From: Chrysomallon squamiferum
Taxonomy: Eukaryota; Mollusca; Gastropoda; Neomphalida; Peltospiridae
Length of the DNA stretch: 35,000 bases
Direction of reading: 5' to 3'
NCBI GenBank assembly: GCA_012295275.1
Contig: CM022676.1
Coordinates: 3,384,758-3,419,757 of the forward strand
This document shows positions 32,168 to 35,000 of the stretch, one piece after another. Below the pieces are notes generated by a model that worked only from the letters and a program-made list of their open reading frames with translations, was not told the DNA's origin and ran no database searches. Numbering within the stretch: position 1 is the first letter of the stretch; each line of letters begins with the position of its first letter. A program made the translations under genes and the position numbers.

Positions 32168-32185
32168 TATATTTATTTATTTAGT
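32119..32185. repeat. (TTTA)n microsatellite
   Basis: About fifteen TTTA units with one TATA interruption near 32167. Confidence 0.96.
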
Positions 32186-32299
32186 TATTTTCTATTATTA
32201 TTGCTACTTGCTATTATTATTTATTAATTATTTTTCTTTTTCTTCTTCTTTTTTAATTTCGAAAATAAAACAGTGTGCTTGGAACAAGAAATATGTCAA

Positions 32300-32310
32300 T
32301 AGTAATAATG

Positions 32311-32369
<59 letters not shown>

Positions 32370-32535
32370 AAGAAGAAGAGAAAGATGATGGTCTAGAAGC
32401 AAAATGCAACGCCAGCCACCAATACTAAAACAACAACAACAACAACAACAGCAACAACAACAACAACAACAACAATAATAATAATAATAATAATAATATA
32501 AAAATGACTATGATGATGATGATGATGACGGCAAC
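32300..32535. repeat. Compound (AAT)-(AAG)-(AAC)-(AAT)-(GAT) array
   Basis: AAT 32309-32340, AAG 32340-32380, AAC 32429-32475, AAT 32475-32497 and GAT 32511-32528. Four different triplets follow one another, all but one of the form AAN. Confidence 0.93.
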
Positions 32536-32707
32536 GATTCAAATAAAACTGTGCAAACATACATTTTTTTTAAAAACTTTCGTCGCAAAATTATGAACTC
32601 TGAAAATAAGTCGATCTAACTTATACTTACCTGCTTTTCTTTATGTTTTTTTTTTTCTTTCGTCATTTTTCTCTTTCTAAAAATTGTTAATAATTACTTA
32701 AAAACAG
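32536..32707. other. Unique spacer
   Basis: T-rich and unique, nothing supportable. Confidence 0.4.
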
Positions 32708-32900
32708 GAAAATCTTAAAGTTATTTCAAATGGATGTCAGAAAATGGCGCGCAATCGTAAGTAAAACACTAACGAACAGAAAAACGCCTGGCGGAATCGT
32801 ACTAACTTAACTGGCCAATCAAAACGTTTTATTTTCTCGATAGCAATAATGCTAATTTTAGAAATAGGTGTCGTTGACCTACGTATTATATATAAACAGC
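32708..32900 (+). promoter_or_regulatory. CCAAT-TATA module, copy B
   Basis: Contains ATGGCGCGC (32744-32752), a CCAAT box in CTGGCCAATCAAAACG (CCAAT at 32815-32819) and a TATA-box-like TATATAAA at 32889-32896, about 70 bp downstream. It is the diverged partner of 30185-30395. If it is a promoter, a start site would be expected near 32920. No open frame follows, since a (AAAT)n tract begins at 32951. The spacing and motif order are seen in the sequence. Transcription is inference. Confidence 0.45.
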
Positions 32901-32949
32901 AGGGAGACATAGATATTATAGTGTATATATATATTACGTAAATTTAATA

Positions 32950-32950
<1 letters not shown>

Positions 32951-32980
<30 letters not shown>

Positions 32981-33066
32981 ATATAGAAAAAATAAAATTA
33001 TTTAATATTGTTTGTTTCTGTTTGTTGTTGTTTTTGTTTTTGTTGTTTCGTTTTTTGTTTGTTTGA
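32951..33066. repeat. (AAAT)n and later (TTTG)/(TTG)n
   Basis: AAAT units at 32951-32984, then TTTG, TTG and TTTTG words at 33008-33064. Confidence 0.9.
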
Positions 33067-33289
33067 TAATAAGTTACAAAATTTAAAAATGCAGATATTT
33101 CGTAAAATCTCTTTACTTCATTAGACATAAGTAAAATTATTTTTTTTTTTTAAAAAATGTAAAAAAATAATTAAAATGTTTCGATCTTTGAGAAAATAAT
33201 TTAAGCATTTTCCAGATTTGTCTAAGAAAGAAATTAATTGAAAAATAAAATATAACACATTATAATAATTTTATATATTCATATATAAA
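33067..33289. other. AT-rich spacer
   Basis: Nothing supportable. Confidence 0.45.
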
Positions 33290-33354
33290 CATACATACAT
33301 ACATGCATACATACATACATACATACATACATACATACATACATACATACATAC
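33290..33354. repeat. (CATA)16 microsatellite
   Basis: CATA units with one CATG variant, directly abutting the SINE at its left end. Confidence 0.96.
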
Positions 33355-33520
33355 GATGTCTTGATGGCCGAAAGGTAACATTGTCCGTCTTCGGAGTGCG
33401 GGCGAATGGGTGTCATACGTTCGAGTCTCGTCAGCGGCATCTGACGGTTTGTGAGGTCGTGATTGGACTTTGTCCTCCTGTGCCAATGCGTTCCCGAATA
33501 TTGTCTGTGTGCAGAGTCTA
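33355..33520 (+). mobile_element. tRNA-derived SINE, proline-tRNA-like head
   Basis: Two polymerase III boxes are present: A box TGGCCGAAAGG (33365-33375) and B box CGTTCGAGTCT (33418-33428). Between them, CCGTCTTCGGAGTGCGG resembles the anticodon arm of tRNA-Pro, with CGG at the anticodon position. The preceding GGTAACATT resembles the D-arm side of the same tRNA. The box spacing is longer than in a tRNA and the T and acceptor stems are mismatched, so this is a retroposon head and not a working tRNA. The body continues for about 90 bp. Both ends abut CATA/CAGA repeats. The family name is not known to me. Confidence 0.7.
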
Positions 33521-33670
33521 CTCATACATACAGACATACAGACATATATAGACATAGATGCATGCATTCAAACAGAAAGACAGATATATTAAGCTACTTA
33601 TATGTGGTATTAGTGCAACTGGTGATAATATAGAAGTAACATTAAAATATTATAAATTTCTAAAACAATT
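33521..33670. other. Short (CATA)/(CAGACATA) tract and unique spacer
   Basis: CATACAGA words at 33522-33550 resume the tetranucleotide seen on the other side of the SINE, then unique AT-rich sequence. Confidence 0.6.
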
Positions 33671-33839
33671 ACTTTTTTTTTTTTTTTTAGTTTCGTGTTT
33701 GAAATATTAAATAAATTTTTTTATCTCTTTACGTCTGCCCGTTTCAGATGTTCGATTTTCTCTAATAAAAACAGATGTATATTTCTGTTACGTTCACGAT
33801 TATAATTTAATTACTGCGTCCATAAGGATATATCTAGAT
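33671..33839. other. T-run and spacer
   Basis: T16 at about 33674-33689, then unique AT-rich DNA. Confidence 0.5.
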
Positions 33840-34290
33840 AAAATATCTGACTGTCTGACTGTCACAGATCTCGTCTGTCAGAGATAGCTCGTGCAAAATG
33901 AATCCCTCTGGTAATTTTCAATTTATGTTTTTTCGAACGCTTAATGGAGATCATTTTCCGTGCAGACGACAAACTGCTGTTTTCATAAACTCTGAATACG
34001 GATACCGGTAACCTGATCAATTTTACTTCAGTCACGTGACCGCACGAGCCAATCAGATTTCGGTGATCCGTATTAACCAATTATCTTTCTTTTTAACGCT
34101 ATTAATATTTATTACGGCGCAGTTTCTTATGTTCTGTACAAGCTGCAAAGTCAAGTGGTTTCGCAAATGTCTTCAAGATTGTTAATCGCGTCCCGCCATT
34201 AGCTTCTTGTTTAAACTACGGAGATTTTCTCCACTTAGCTTTTTAACATACCTGCCAGCAGTTATAGTGTTATAGGCTTCCACATTTCGG
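33840..34290. promoter_or_regulatory. Promoter-like island with CLEAR-type E-box and CCAAT
   Basis: A 450-bp unique, CpG-containing stretch. The palindrome GTCACGTGAC (34031-34040) matches the CLEAR/M-box form bound by MiT/TFE and USF proteins. Nine bases further on, CCAATCAG (34049-34056) is a strong NF-Y site, and AACCAATT gives a second CCAAT at 34077-34081. GTCTG/CTGTC words cluster at 33851-33881. The minus-strand frame 33862-34080 (72 codons) has no known domain. Motif identities are established knowledge. Their use here is inference. Confidence 0.45.
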
Positions 34291-34325
34291 TGAATAGAAA
34301 TATATTTCCTATGTTGACGGAGAGA

Positions 34326-34333
<8 letters not shown>

Positions 34334-34398
<65 letters not shown>
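34334..34398. repeat. (GA)32 microsatellite
   Basis: Pure GA after an A-rich lead-in, about 64 bp. Confidence 0.97.
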
Positions 34399-34400
<2 letters not shown>

Positions 34401-34637
34401 AAGAAAAATAAATTATGTGAAAGAATTATAAATACAATTACTGAAATCTAAGATAATATTTTTAATGCAATATTAATATTATTTTGGATATTTGTATTTA
34501 TGTATATAAAAGGGGAAAAGTTTAACTGTAAAAGGATAAAACTACAAATATCATAAAACAATGACAACAACAACAACAATATCTGGTTTATTTATCTTAA
34601 AAACTGTTATCTATACTGTTACGATTATTATTTCTGT
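34399..34637. other. AT-rich spacer with (AAC)n
   Basis: AAC units at 34564-34579; otherwise unique. Confidence 0.5.
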
Positions 34638-34696
34638 AGTTGTGGCAGTAGTAGCAGTAGCAGTAGTAGTAGTTGTAGTAGTAGTAGTAGTAGTAA
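34638..34696. repeat. (GTA)/(GCA)n trinucleotide tract
   Basis: Impure GTA/GCA triplets becoming pure GTA at 34674-34695. Confidence 0.92.
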
Positions 34697-34732
34697 TATT
34701 AAAATGATTTTATCTCAGAAGTTATAAGATAT

Positions 34733-34817
34733 ATGTCGCTGTATTTCCCGTTCTAAATTATAATCTATTTCTGACTACTCAGGGAGAATTATTATTATGT
34801 TACCAGTTAAGCAGTAG
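34733..34817 (+). repeat. Dispersed ~85-bp segment, copy 2
   Basis: Starts ATGTCGCTGT, contains ATCTATTTCTGACTACT (34763-34779) and ends near AAGCAGTAG. Partner of 31631-31714 in the same orientation, about 3.1 kb apart. Confidence 0.75.
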
Positions 34818-34829
34818 ATGAGTTACATG

Positions 34830-34930
34830 TGTGTGTCTTGTGTGTGTGTGTGTGTGTGTGTATGTGTGTGTGTGTCTGCCTTTTTTCCTCAATCTTTCTG
34901 TTCTTCTTTTTTTTTCTTTTTTTTTGTTCA
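34830..34930. repeat. (TG)n and T-rich run
   Basis: GT units at 34828-34875 with short interruptions, then T runs with C to about 34926. Confidence 0.92.
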
Positions 34931-35000
34931 TTGTTTTTTTGTCGGTTATTCTTTATTTCATGCCTTCATTTTCTGTCTTTCGTTAGGCTGTTTCTCTAAC

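Noticed and set aside
33355-33440. Functional tRNA-Pro gene
   Set aside because: The acceptor and T stems are mismatched, the A-to-B box spacing is too long and there is no terminator at the expected place. A SINE head fits better.
33862-34080. 72-codon minus-strand frame as a basic protein
   Set aside because: No domain, and it runs through the E-box/CCAAT cluster. Chance openness is more likely.

Overview
This window looks like non-coding DNA from an animal nuclear genome. It is very A+T-rich by eye and saturated with di-, tri-, tetra- and pentanucleotide microsatellites. It also holds several minisatellites, poly(A)/poly(T) runs and at least one tRNA-derived SINE. No open reading frame exceeds 150 codons, and the long ones are translated simple repeats (runs of Tyr-Ile, Ser-Leu, Arg-Glu, poly-Ile, poly-Thr). 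I find no convincing exon, rRNA, functional tRNA, operon or CRISPR array, so I call no CDS. The dense mixture of (ATT)n, (ACT)n, (GA)n, (CATA)n, (GATA)n and (TTATA)n arrays with tRNA-type SINEs fits a mollusc, possibly a cephalopod. That assignment is inference from texture, not from a gene.

Layout. 1-240: unique, G+C-richer, with a palindromic Smad-type site. 240-1840: decayed ATGT and ACT repeats, then AT-rich DNA. 1844-2790: a 40-bp minisatellite with a homogeneous core and decayed flanks. 2790-5270: microsatellites and AT-rich spacer with a perfect CRE and an octamer. 5270-6180: a TTATA/TATG array and a duplicated block with long (TA)n. 6720-7000: a relic with a tRNA T-arm. 7100-9060: a 100-bp (CT)n, (TTTA)/(TTA) arrays and a 95-bp minisatellite inside (ACT)n. 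9060-15600: AT-rich spacer with (TA), (GA), (CATA), (GATA), (TG) tracts and a 36-bp minisatellite. 15600-15960: a compact G+C-richer island with E2F-like and E-box motifs. 16000-19000: pentanucleotide and trinucleotide arrays. 19030-19620: G+C-richer DNA with two Smad palindromes. 20160-20622: a G+C-richer block ending in A37. 20923-22760: (GA)50, a CTCF-like motif, CRE-like motifs and a strongly decayed 37-40-bp repeat array. 22800-30180: microsatellites, an A-tailed block, an octamer/CCAAT island near 27 kb and a TTAGAA-rich decayed array. 30185-32890: two diverged copies of a CCAAT-plus-TATA module. 33290-33560: a tRNA-Pro-like SINE nested in (CATA)n. 33840-34280: a G+C-richer island with CLEAR/E-box and CCAAT motifs. 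The end repeats an ~85-bp segment also present at 31.6 kb.

How it fits together. There is no gene set to connect. The plausible reading is intergenic or deep-intronic DNA in which short unique islands, rich in transcription-factor-like motifs, sit between expanding and decaying tandem repeats. The best places to look for something undescribed are the 21.3-22.8 kb block (CTCF-like site, CRE-like cluster, degenerate array), the duplicated CCAAT module at 30.2/32.7 kb, and the dispersed segments shared between distant microsatellite borders.
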